From NCBI GenBank assembly GCA_017958465.1, contig JAGDCQ010000243.1:1-20039 (forward strand): a stretch of DNA of 20,039 nucleotides, in the 5' to 3' direction. Shown here piece by piece: positions 13,986 to 20,039 of this stretch. Every line of letters starts with the position of its first letter. Position 1 is the first letter of the stretch. The notes under the pieces are model-generated. The model searched no databases, was not told the origin of the DNA, and saw only the letters and a list, made by a program, of their open reading frames with translations. The translations under genes were made by a program, and so were the position numbers. The DNA is from Lachnospiraceae bacterium. GTDB lineage: Bacteria > Bacillota > Clostridia > Lachnospirales > Lachnospiraceae.

Positions 13986-15869
13986 TTATACTTCTTTGTA
14001 ATCTCCGTCAACTACGTTATCGTCGGAACCGCCGTTGTGGGGCTCCTCCTGATAGTAGCCTGTGTCAGGGCCCGCAGGACCGCCCTGTGCGCCTGCACCC
14101 GCGCCCTGAGCCTGCTCGTAAACCTTTGCGAAAAGCGACTGGGAGTCGTTCATCAGCTTCTCTTTAGCAGCCTTGATATCGGCAACATCGCCGTCTGTCA
14201 TGTTCTCGGGCGTTGTGCGCTCGATGATGGCCTTAAGGTTGTCAAGATCGGCCTGAACAGCAGCCTTATCGGACTCGCTTACCTTATCGCCTACATCCTG
14301 CAGAGCCTTCTCTGTCTGGAATACGATAGAATCAGCTTCGTTCCTTGCTTCAACTGCTTCCTTACGCTTCTTATCCTGAGCCTCAAACTCCTTAGCCTCA
14401 CGTACAGCCTTCTCGATATCTGCATCGGAAAGGTTTGAACCTGCGGTGATGGTGATGTGCTGCTCTCTGCCTGTTCCGAGATCCTTAGCGGATACGTTTA
14501 CGATACCGTTTGCATCGATATCGAATGTAACCTCGATCTGAGGAACACCACGTCTTGCCGGCGGGATACCGTCGAGACGGAATTCGCCGAGGAGCTTGTT
14601 GTCCTTCGCGAACTGGCGCTCACCCTGAAGAACTACGATATCTACGGCGCTCTGGTTATCAGCTGCAGTAGAGAATACCTGGCTCTTCTTTGTAGGGATC
14701 GTTGTATTTCTCTCGATAAGACGGGTTGCAACACCGCCCATTGTCTCGATGGAAAGAGAAAGCGGAGTAACATCAAGAAGAAGGATGTCGCCTGCGCCCT
14801 CATCGCCTGCAAGTTTGCCGCCCTGTACCGAAGCACCGAGAGCTACGCACTCATCGGGGTTAAGGGACTTGTCGGGCTCTTTGCCTGTAAGCTGTCTAAC
14901 CTTTTCCTGAACGGCAGGGATACGTGTGGAACCACCAACAAGGAGCACCTTGCCGATGTCCGCGGGAGTAAGGCCTGCATCACGCAGAGCGTTCTGAACG
15001 GGTGTTACGGTACGCTCGATAAGGTCATGTACAAGCTCTTCGAATTTAGCTCTTGTAAGCGTAAGGTCGATGTGCTTGGGGCCTTCGTCGTTCATGGTGA
15101 TGAAAGGAAGGTTGATGTTTGTCGTCGTAGCGGAAGAAAGCTCCTTCTTAGCCTTCTCTGCGGCTTCGATAAGACGCTGTCTTGCGCGGTTATCGCCGGT
15201 AAGGTCGATGCCTTCCTGCTTCTTGAATTCGTCGATGATCCAGCGCATTACACGCTCATCGAAATCGTCACCGCCAAGGTGTGTATCGCCGTTTGTCGAA
15301 AGAACTTCGATAACGCCGTCACCTATATCGATGATGGAAACATCGAATGTACCGCCACCAAGGTCGTAAACCATGATCTTCTGGTCTTTCTCGTGGTCGA
15401 GGCCGTATGCAAGCGCTGCGGAAGTCGGCTCGTTGATGATACGCTTTACATCAAGGCCTGCGATCTTGCCTGCGTCCTTAGTAGCCTGACGCTGTGCGTC
15501 GTTGAAGTATGCGGGAACCGTGATAACGGCTTCCGTAACCTTCTCGCCAAGGTAGCTCTCTGCGTCTGCCTTCAGTTTCTGAAGGATCATAGCTGAGATC
15601 TCCTGAGGAGAGTACTTCTTGCCGTCGATATCCTTACGGTAGTCCGTACCCATCTGTCTCTTAATGGACGAGATAGTCTTTTCTGCATTTGTTACCGCCT
15701 GACGCTTTGCTGCATCACCTACAAGCCTCTCGCCTGTCTTTGTGAAAGCAACAACCGACGGTGTTGTTCTCGAACCCTCAGCGTTAGCGATGACAACGGG
15801 CTTTCCGCCTTCCATTACCGCTACGCAGGAGTTTGTGGTACCAAGATCGATTCCTATAATCTTTCCCAT
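13986..15869 (-). CDS. dnaK: DnaK (Hsp70 chaperone)
   Basis: DnaK is an ATP-driven chaperone that binds exposed hydrophobic segments. The 627-residue protein starts MGKIIGIDLGTTNSCVAV. It has the adenosine- and phosphate-binding motifs (DLGGGTFDVSI, LVGGSTRIP), the interdomain linker DILLLDVTPL, a beta-sandwich substrate domain, a helical lid and a Gly-rich acidic tail. The segment after SSIKRQMG is short, lacking the insertion of about 23 residues present in Gram-negative DnaK, which supports a Gram-positive source. GGAGG lies 8 bases before the ATG. Expression should follow HrcA/CIRCE control at the operon promoter; no separate dnaK promoter is evident. Confidence 0.99.
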   Translation of the reverse strand: MGKIIGIDLGTTNSCVAVMEGGKPVVIANAEGSRTTPSVVAFTKTGERLVGDAAKRQAVTNAEKTISSIKRQMGTDYRKDIDGKKYSPQEISAMILQKLKADAESYLGEKVTEAVITVPAYFNDAQRQATKDAGKIAGLDVKRIINEPTSAALAYGLDHEKDQKIMVYDLGGGTFDVSIIDIGDGVIEVLSTNGDTHLGGDDFDERVMRWIIDEFKKQEGIDLTGDNRARQRLIEAAEKAKKELSSATTTNINLPFITMNDEGPKHIDLTLTRAKFEELVHDLIERTVTPVQNALRDAGLTPADIGKVLLVGGSTRIPAVQEKVRQLTGKEPDKSLNPDECVALGASVQGGKLAGDEGAGDILLLDVTPLSLSIETMGGVATRLIERNTTIPTKKSQVFSTAADNQSAVDIVVLQGERQFAKDNKLLGEFRLDGIPPARRGVPQIEVTFDIDANGIVNVSAKDLGTGREQHITITAGSNLSDADIEKAVREAKEFEAQDKKRKEAVEARNEADSIVFQTEKALQDVGDKVSESDKAAVQADLDNLKAIIERTTPENMTDGDVADIKAAKEKLMNDSQSLFAKVYEQAQGAGAGAQGGPAGPDTGYYQEEPHNGGSDDNVVDGDYKEV

Positions 15870-15904
15870 ATTTATATCCTCCGAAGTTTTTTATATTTTG
15901 GCTG

Positions 15905-15933
15905 CCGCTCTTTCCCCTTCCGGGGAGCAGCGG
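15905..15933 (-). other. Imperfect hairpin between grpE and dnaK
   Basis: CCGCT/AGCGG and TCCCC/GGGGA stems are separated by a small internal loop and capped by a 4-base loop. No T-run follows on the minus strand. It may protect or delimit the dnaK 5' end after mRNA processing. Confidence 0.45.
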
Positions 15934-15947
15934 ACAGATGCTGTACT

Positions 15948-16652
15948 TTAGTTTGCTACTTTTACCATACTGTGTCTCAAAACTGTGTCATGGCAGGTGT
16001 AGCCCTTCTGGAACTCCTCTGTGATGATGTTCTCACCGACATCCGGATTATCCTCGTGCATGATGGCGTTGTGGAGGTTGGGGTCAAACTCCTTTCCCAC
16101 TGCCTCTATCTCTTTTATGTCAAGGGCTTCAAATACGCTCTTGAGCTGCTTGAACACCTTGTCCATGCCCTGTACGAAGGGATCTGAGAGCTGCTCTTCA
16201 CTTACTCCGTTAAAGCCACGTTCAAAATTGTCCGCAACAGGGAGTATCTTTTCGATGGCTGAACGCAGTCCCGCATCAAACATCTGGGCTTTCTCGCGCT
16301 CCGTGCGCTTCCTGAAGTTTTCAAACTCCGCCATCTGCCTCATCAGACGGTCTGTAAGCTCGGCGATCTTCTGATCCTTTGGATCATTAGGATCCTTAGC
16401 GGCATTGTCCTCTTTGGCTCCTTCTTCGCCTGCTTCTTCCTGCCCGCCTTCCTTGCAGCATTCATCGTTGCCTTCACAGCAGCACTCCTCAGCTTTGCCC
16501 TCATTTCCGGGCTCTTTGCAGCACTCCTGGTCTTTGCAGCACTCCTCACCTGTGCCTTCGCACTGTTTTTCTTCACTTTTGGCCTCGGCGTCGCCGTCGA
16601 TTATATCGATCTCTTCAGCTTCGTTTTCAGCCTTTTTCTTTGTTTCTTCCAT
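15948..16652 (-). CDS. grpE: GrpE with a cysteine-rich acidic N-terminal extension
   Basis: GrpE is the nucleotide exchange factor of DnaK. From about residue 93 the protein is ordinary: a long helical region (KIAELTDRLMRQMAEFENFRKRTERE), then the beta-domain ending EEFQKGYTCHDTVLRHSMVKVAN. The first 90 residues are a disordered, strongly acidic tail. Residues 31-66 hold ten cysteines (31, 38, 39, 44, 45, 57, 58, 59, 65, 66), mostly as ECC or ECCK units, and the DNA shows a 16-base direct repeat with an 18-base period. GrpE tails are normally acidic but poor in cysteine. Metal binding or redox sensing by this tail is inference. The ATG at 16652 has GAGGA upstream; the gene lies between hrcA and dnaK as expected. 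Confidence 0.97.
   Translation of the reverse strand: MEETKKKAENEAEEIDIIDGDAEAKSEEKQCEGTGEECCKDQECCKEPGNEGKAEECCCEGNDECCKEGGQEEAGEEGAKEDNAAKDPNDPKDQKIAELTDRLMRQMAEFENFRKRTEREKAQMFDAGLRSAIEKILPVADNFERGFNGVSEEQLSDPFVQGMDKVFKQLKSVFEALDIKEIEAVGKEFDPNLHNAIMHEDNPDVGENIITEEFQKGYTCHDTVLRHSMVKVAN
16455..16562 (-). repeat. Short-repeat expansion encoding Cys-Cys units in grpE
   Basis: TCTTTGCAGCACTCCT occurs at 16513-16528 and again at 16531-16546, an 18-base period. Degenerate copies (GCAGCATTC, GCAGCACTC) lie just to the left. The period is a multiple of three, so frame is kept and ECCK-type units are duplicated. Confidence 0.75.
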
Positions 16653-16700
16653 GTCATTCCTCTGTAACTTATTTAAGATTCGGCTCCTTAAAGGCGCCTC

Positions 16701-17735
16701 CTACTTTTTTGTTTTGAATATATCATCAAGCTGACCCATAAGGTTTTTCAGCGTTCCGACCACTCTCTCGTAATCCATGCGTTTTGGCCCTATGATACCG
16801 AACTTGCCGTACACGCCCTCGTCAAGCTTATAGGTCGCAGTGACTACCGAGCAATCCTTAAGCGCCTCCACAGGGGCTTCCTCGCCGATATAAACCTGGA
16901 TCCCCGTTTCCTCGTCCTCTGAGCCCTGCTTCATAAGCTCCGTGAGCCCTTCCTTTTCCTCCCGGGCACCAAGGAGCTCTCCTGCAGTCCTTGTGTCGTT
17001 AAGCTCGGGATATTTAAGGATGTTGGTCGCGCCGCTCGTATAGACCCTTACGCTGTCTTCCTCGGCTATGGCGTCGGCGATGGCATCAAGTATATCCGAA
17101 ACCACCTCCGTGTAGCCTTCCGACTGGCTTTTCATCTTCTGGATGAGGCCAAGGTTGATCTCATCCGTGTTAAGGCCGTTCAGGAAGGTGTTGAGCACAA
17201 GGTTCAGCTTCAGGATGGCTTCGCTGTCAAGCGGCTCCGAAAGCGTTATGAACTTGTTCTTTGCTATATTGCCTTCGAGAAGGATAACAGCCAGGAGCTT
17301 TTCTTCATCCACCGGCGTGAGCTGCAGAAACTTGAGCTTGCGGCTGCGGTACTGCGGCGCCGAGATGATCGAGGTGTAATTTGTGTTGGTCGCCAAAGTC
17401 TTTGCCACCTGCTGGAGAAGTGTCTCCACTCTGTCCGTCCGCTCTATAAGAACTTCCTTTATGCTGTCCACCTCACGGACTTTATCCTGCATAAGGCTGT
17501 CGACATAGAAGCGGTACCCCTTGTCGGAGGGGATACGGCCGGCGGAAGTATGAGGCGAAAGGATGTACCCCATCTCCTCGAGATCTGCCATTTCATTGCG
17601 GATAGTGGCGGAGCTCAGGTTAAGGTCCGTAAACTTTGAAATGGTCCTTGACCCTACAGGCTCGCCGGTCTCAAGATAGTTCTTAACGACCGCATAAAGT
17701 ATCTTCTGTTTTCTGTCATCCAATACAGTATCCAT
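16701..17735 (-). CDS. hrcA: HrcA, heat-inducible transcription repressor
   Basis: HrcA represses class I heat-shock genes by binding CIRCE; in other Firmicutes its activity depends on GroEL. The 344-residue protein has the N-terminal winged-helix domain (RKQKILYAVVKNYLETGEPVGSRTIS, then SSATIRNEMADLEEMGYI and PHTSAGRIPSDKGYRFYVD), followed by the GAF-like and dimerisation regions. The start at 17735 has GGAG about 5 bases upstream and fits the family; the open frame continues into the CIRCE operator from a TTG, which is rejected. It heads the operon hrcA-grpE-dnaK-dnaJ-prmA and is preceded by its own binding site, so it is autoregulated. Confidence 0.97.
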   Translation of the reverse strand: MDTVLDDRKQKILYAVVKNYLETGEPVGSRTISKFTDLNLSSATIRNEMADLEEMGYILSPHTSAGRIPSDKGYRFYVDSLMQDKVREVDSIKEVLIERTDRVETLLQQVAKTLATNTNYTSIISAPQYRSRKLKFLQLTPVDEEKLLAVILLEGNIAKNKFITLSEPLDSEAILKLNLVLNTFLNGLNTDEINLGLIQKMKSQSEGYTEVVSDILDAIADAIAEEDSVRVYTSGATNILKYPELNDTRTAGELLGAREEKEGLTELMKQGSEDEETGIQVYIGEEAPVEALKDCSVVTATYKLDEGVYGKFGIIGPKRMDYERVVGTLKNLMGQLDDIFKTKK

Positions 17736-17754
17736 AGCATCTCCGTTTTTATTG

Positions 17755-17781
17755 TTAGCACTCAACAAGAAAGAGTGCTAA
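17755..17781. promoter_or_regulatory. CIRCE operator (HrcA binding site)
   Basis: TTAGCACTC and GAGTGCTAA with a 9-base spacer match the CIRCE consensus exactly. It lies 19 bases upstream of the hrcA start and just downstream of the predicted promoter, so bound HrcA would block transcription start or early elongation of the whole chaperone operon. Confidence 0.97.
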
Positions 17782-17793
17782 TCATCTTTTACA

Positions 17794-17822
17794 AAGATAG
17801 CACTCTCTTTCTTTTTTGTCAA
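17794..17822 (-). promoter_or_regulatory. hrcA operon promoter with an extra HrcA half-site
   Basis: On the minus strand TTGACA (17822-17817) and TATCTT (17799-17794) are separated by 17 bases. A further CIRCE half-site, TAGCACTC (17798-17805), overlaps the spacer and the first bases of the -10 box. It has the same orientation as the left CIRCE arm and starts 42 bases from it. Confidence 0.75.
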
Positions 17823-17874
17823 CTATGTTTTTATTTTTTCATTAAATTTTCATGGATCCTCTTTTTTATCCGGC

Positions 17875-17900
17875 CAAAAAAAGCCTCCCGGTCCGGGGCT
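17875..17900 (-). terminator. Minus-strand terminator with no adjacent upstream minus-strand gene
   Basis: On the minus strand AGCCCCGG and CCGGGAGGCT form a GC-rich, slightly bulged hairpin followed directly by a run of seven T residues. The nearest minus-strand gene on its upstream side is hemW, about 1.5 kb away across the plus-strand MATE gene. It would stop hemW read-through just before the hrcA promoter. The 321-base gap between hrcA and the MATE gene also holds CIRCE, the hrcA promoter and the MATE promoter; nothing else was seen in it. Confidence 0.65.
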
Positions 17901-17961
17901 CCATGCGCATCTTCACCAATTGCCCTCTGTTTTTTTGCCGATTATTCTTATATAATTACTA

Positions 17962-17990
17962 TTGTATTTTATCAAACATTTATATATAAT
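17962..17990 (+). promoter_or_regulatory. Promoter of the MATE transporter gene
   Basis: TTGTAT (17962-17967) and a consensus TATAAT (17985-17990) are separated by 17 bases, 66 bases before the start codon. A second TATAAT at 17951-17956 has no good -35 partner. Confidence 0.55.
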
Positions 17991-18056
17991 CACAGGGCTA
18001 AAAAGGAAAAAACCACTTCGCAGCCTGCCCATCTGCAGAAAACCGGGCAAAAAGAA

Positions 18057-19418
18057 ATGGCAAGAACTAAAGAAACAAACATGACAGAGGGCAGTATCGT
18101 AAAGCATATCCTTATCTTTGCGATCCCTCTCTTTATAGGAAATGTGATACAGCAGCTTTATAATATGGTGGATACTGTTGTTGTGGGAAAGTTCGTAAGT
18201 GAGGATGCCCTTGCGGCGACAGGCGCCTGCGGCTCCGTCAACTTTCTCTTCTTCTCCCTCACATCGGGCCTGGCCATAGGGATCGGCATCATCGCATCCC
18301 ACGATTTCGGCGCAAGCGATGAAAAACAGCAACGAAAGACCATCGTAAACTCCACCTACGTGCTTGGCGTAACAGCCGCAGTCGTAACTGTTGCGGGAGT
18401 CCTGCTGGCCCGTCCCATCCTTGTGATGCTAAAGACCCCTGAAGCAGTCCTTGAGGATGCTGTAACATATCTTACAGTCACCACTCTCGGAACGGTGTTC
18501 ATAGTGATCTACAACGGCGTTTCAGCCATCCTGCGTGCTATAGGCAACTCCAAGATGCCCCTGATATTCCTGATCATCTCAAGTCTCCTGAACATCGTTC
18601 TCGACCTGTTATTTGTGCTTGGGTTCGGACTCGGAGTGCTCGGAGTTGCGGTGGCCACAGTCATCGCACAGGCCATATCCGCCGGCATCAGCCTTATCTA
18701 TGCCTTTGCGAGGATCCCCTACTTCAGGGTCTCGAAAGAGGACTTAAAGCCTGTAAAGGGCATAATCCTCAAGTGCTTTGGCCTTGGCGTCCCCGTAGCC
18801 ATCCAGAGCGCCATGATCGCTATCTCGCTGATGGTGCTCCAGGGCGTTGTGAACAGCTTTAACGACACAGCCATAATGGGCGCCTTCACAATTTCCGGGA
18901 AGGTCGACATCCTGGAGAGCATAGTCTACAACACAATAGGCGCTGCTTTCACCACCTTCGCGGGCCAGAACCTCGGCGCGGGAAAGCGCGACAGGATCAA
19001 GCAAGGCTACCGTATAGGCATGATGATCTCCCTGGGCTACACCCTTGTGAGCGTCCCCTTCATAATCCTGTTTTCCGACAAGATCGCCGGGCTTTTTGTA
19101 AACTCCGAGGAAGTGATACAGATAAGCAAGACCGCTATCCGTATAGCCGCCAGCTTCTATTTCGCCCTTGGCACCATCCACATCCCGAGGGGTATCCTGA
19201 ACGGCATCGGCGACGCGGGTTTTGCGCTGATAAACGGCCTGACAGAGGTTGTATGCAGGATCCTGTTTGCAAACCTGCTGGTAAACATCCCTGCCGTCGG
19301 ACTCTGGGGGATCTGGTGGGCAGGAGCCCTTACCTGGATCTTTACCTCCGCGGTATGTAACATAAGATGCCACCTGAAGATCGGCAGAAGTCCTTCAATC
19401 AGGCAGGAAATCGCATAA
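18057..19418 (+). CDS. MATE family multidrug/Na+ antiporter
   Basis: This is a 12-helix membrane exporter of 453 residues, the normal MATE length, driven by a sodium or proton gradient and usually moving cationic drugs or metabolites; the substrate is unknown. Family features include TEGSIVKHILIFAIPLFIGNVIQQLYNMVDTVVVGKFV at the N-terminus, split by helix 1, and the repeated halves that begin again near GLGVPVAIQSA with GQNLGAGKRDRIKQG. The start at 18057 is chosen over the ATG at 18081 by length only; neither has a good ribosome binding site. The frame is open further upstream but reads through AT-rich promoter sequence. The gene is opposite in orientation to its neighbours, separates hemW from hrcA, and its last 24 bases overlap the end of hemW. 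Confidence 0.92.
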   Translation: MARTKETNMTEGSIVKHILIFAIPLFIGNVIQQLYNMVDTVVVGKFVSEDALAATGACGSVNFLFFSLTSGLAIGIGIIASHDFGASDEKQQRKTIVNSTYVLGVTAAVVTVAGVLLARPILVMLKTPEAVLEDAVTYLTVTTLGTVFIVIYNGVSAILRAIGNSKMPLIFLIISSLLNIVLDLLFVLGFGLGVLGVAVATVIAQAISAGISLIYAFARIPYFRVSKEDLKPVKGIILKCFGLGVPVAIQSAMIAISLMVLQGVVNSFNDTAIMGAFTISGKVDILESIVYNTIGAAFTTFAGQNLGAGKRDRIKQGYRIGMMISLGYTLVSVPFIILFSDKIAGLFVNSEEVIQISKTAIRIAASFYFALGTIHIPRGILNGIGDAGFALINGLTEVVCRILFANLLVNIPAVGLWGIWWAGALTWIFTSAVCNIRCHLKIGRSPSIRQEIA

Positions 19419-20039
19419 AACCGAATTACTTATATCTATCCCTCGCTCTGTGAGGGATATTTTTTTGCCGTCATCCTTAAGGAGCCCCGCTGCCACGTGC
19501 TTTTTTACAACGTCGCCGTAGACCTCAAAAAGGCTCCTTCCAAAGCGGCTTTCAAACTCTTTTTTCTCAACACCCTCCAGAAGACGGAGCCCAAGGAACA
19601 TGAACTCTGCCATCCTGTCCTCGGGGGAAAGGGCCTCGACAGAGGAAGGATCCCTGTGGGAAGAAGGGTCCCCTGAAAGATAATCTTTCAACTGCCTTAC
19701 GTTGTTAAACCTTACTCCGTCCAGCAAGGATGCGGCCCCAAGTCCCATCCCTATGTAATCCGTCCCGGTCCAGTAGCCTTTGTTGTGCCTGCACTCGCGA
19801 CCGGGCCTTGCGTAATTTGATATCTCGTAATGAACAAACCCCGCAGCGGCAAGGCTTTCCTCTGTCGTATGGTAGATGGCCCGGTCTGTCACTTCGTCCG
19901 GCAAGAGCTCCGGGTGCTCCCCGTACCGCGCAAAGAACGGTGTCCCTTCCTCTATTATCAGGCTGTAGGCTGAGATATGCTCCGGCTGCAGCTCCAGCAA
20001 CTTTTTTACGCTATTTAGCGCCTTCTCAACTGTCTGCCC
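19395..20039 (-). CDS. hemW: HemW, radical-SAM heme chaperone (C-terminal part, cut by window edge)
   Basis: HemW (often annotated coproporphyrinogen III oxidase-like, formerly HemN in Firmicutes) binds heme and is thought to insert it into target proteins. The window holds the last 214 codons. LQPEHISAYSLIIEEGTPF, HYEISNYARPGRECRHNKGYW and the terminal LTERGIDISNSVLCDFL are diagnostic; the radical-SAM CxxxCxxC lies beyond the edge. The C-terminus is complete. It is the expected upstream neighbour of hrcA in Firmicutes but is separated from it here by the MATE gene. Its 3' end overlaps the convergent MATE gene by 24 bases and contains the MATE terminator. No minus-strand terminator follows its stop directly. 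Confidence 0.94.
   Translation of the reverse strand, partial: GQTVEKALNSVKKLLELQPEHISAYSLIIEEGTPFFARYGEHPELLPDEVTDRAIYHTTEESLAAAGFVHYEISNYARPGRECRHNKGYWTGTDYIGMGLGAASLLDGVRFNNVRQLKDYLSGDPSSHRDPSSVEALSPEDRMAEFMFLGLRLLEGVEKKEFESRFGRSLFEVYGDVVKKHVAAGLLKDDGKKISLTERGIDISNSVLCDFLPD
19437..19466 (+). terminator. Rho-independent terminator of the MATE gene, inside hemW coding sequence
   Basis: TATCCCTC and GAGGGATA form a perfect 8-bp stem with a 7-base loop, followed by seven T residues on the plus strand. It starts 19 bases after the MATE stop. The same bases on the minus strand encode the conserved SLTERGID segment of HemW. Confidence 0.85.

Noticed and set aside
14457..15596. Long plus-strand open frame (379 codons) opposite dnaK
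   Set aside because: It is fully antisense to a perfectly recognisable DnaK. Such frames commonly arise from the codon bias of dnaK, and the product has no recognisable family.
16455..16562. GrpE Cys-rich segment as a frameshift artefact
   Set aside because: The frame is continuous on both sides into acidic tail and GrpE helix, and the repeat period is a multiple of three.
17775..18056. In-frame upstream extension of the MATE gene (94 codons)
   Set aside because: It runs through AT-rich intergenic DNA with the CIRCE edge, a terminator and two TATAAT boxes, and MATE proteins do not carry such an extension.
1..20039. CRISPR array, prophage, insertion sequence, defence island, tRNA or rRNA
   Set aside because: No spaced repeats, transposase, integrase, phage gene or RNA gene signature was found on either strand; the window is mostly compact housekeeping DNA.

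Overview
The window looks like chromosomal DNA from a Gram-positive anaerobe of the class Clostridia, most likely a Lachnospiraceae member (Butyrivibrio/Roseburia-like). The evidence is a CIRCE-controlled hrcA-grpE-dnaK-dnaJ operon, a DnaK without the N-terminal insertion seen in Gram-negative DnaK, a ThiI without a rhodanese domain paired with its own cysteine desulfurase, and strong Shine-Dalgarno sites. The family assignment is inference. Most of the window is housekeeping; no prophage, insertion sequence, CRISPR array, tRNA or rRNA was seen.

Nearly all genes are on the minus strand, so transcription runs from high to low coordinates. From the right edge: the 3' part of hemW (19395-20039); a plus-strand MATE transporter gene (18057-19418); then hrcA, grpE, dnaK, dnaJ and prmA (17735 down to 11714). 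A lone cheY-type gene and rsmE follow behind their own promoter (11623-10505). A terminator-like hairpin separates rsmE from a cysteine desulfurase/thiI pair (10417-7940). Next come a small plus-strand HPr-like gene (7646-7879), mtaB on the minus strand (7518-6175), and a plus-strand AEC permease gene (5165-6154) divergent from a minus-strand GT2 glycosyltransferase gene (4963-4007). The left end is a minus-strand series: a DUF1846/UPF0371 gene, ftsH and the 5' part of uvrC.

The order hemW-hrcA-grpE-dnaK-dnaJ-prmA-rsmE-mtaB is the ancestral Firmicutes block, as in Bacillus subtilis. Here it appears opened three times: a MATE gene between hemW and hrcA, a cheY-like gene between prmA and rsmE, and a sulfur-transfer pair plus an HPr-like gene between rsmE and mtaB. 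The retained genes serve protein folding (HrcA, GrpE, DnaK, DnaJ), ribosome and tRNA modification (PrmA, RsmE, ThiI, MtaB) and membrane protein quality control (FtsH).

The points most worth following are: a GrpE with ten cysteines in its acidic N-terminal tail; a third HrcA half-site on the -10 box of the hrcA promoter; the MATE/hemW junction, where the MATE terminator lies inside hemW coding sequence and hemW probably reads antisense through the MATE gene to an otherwise unexplained minus-strand terminator before hrcA; and an HPr-like protein without its phosphorylatable histidine, with a perfect dyad on its promoter.
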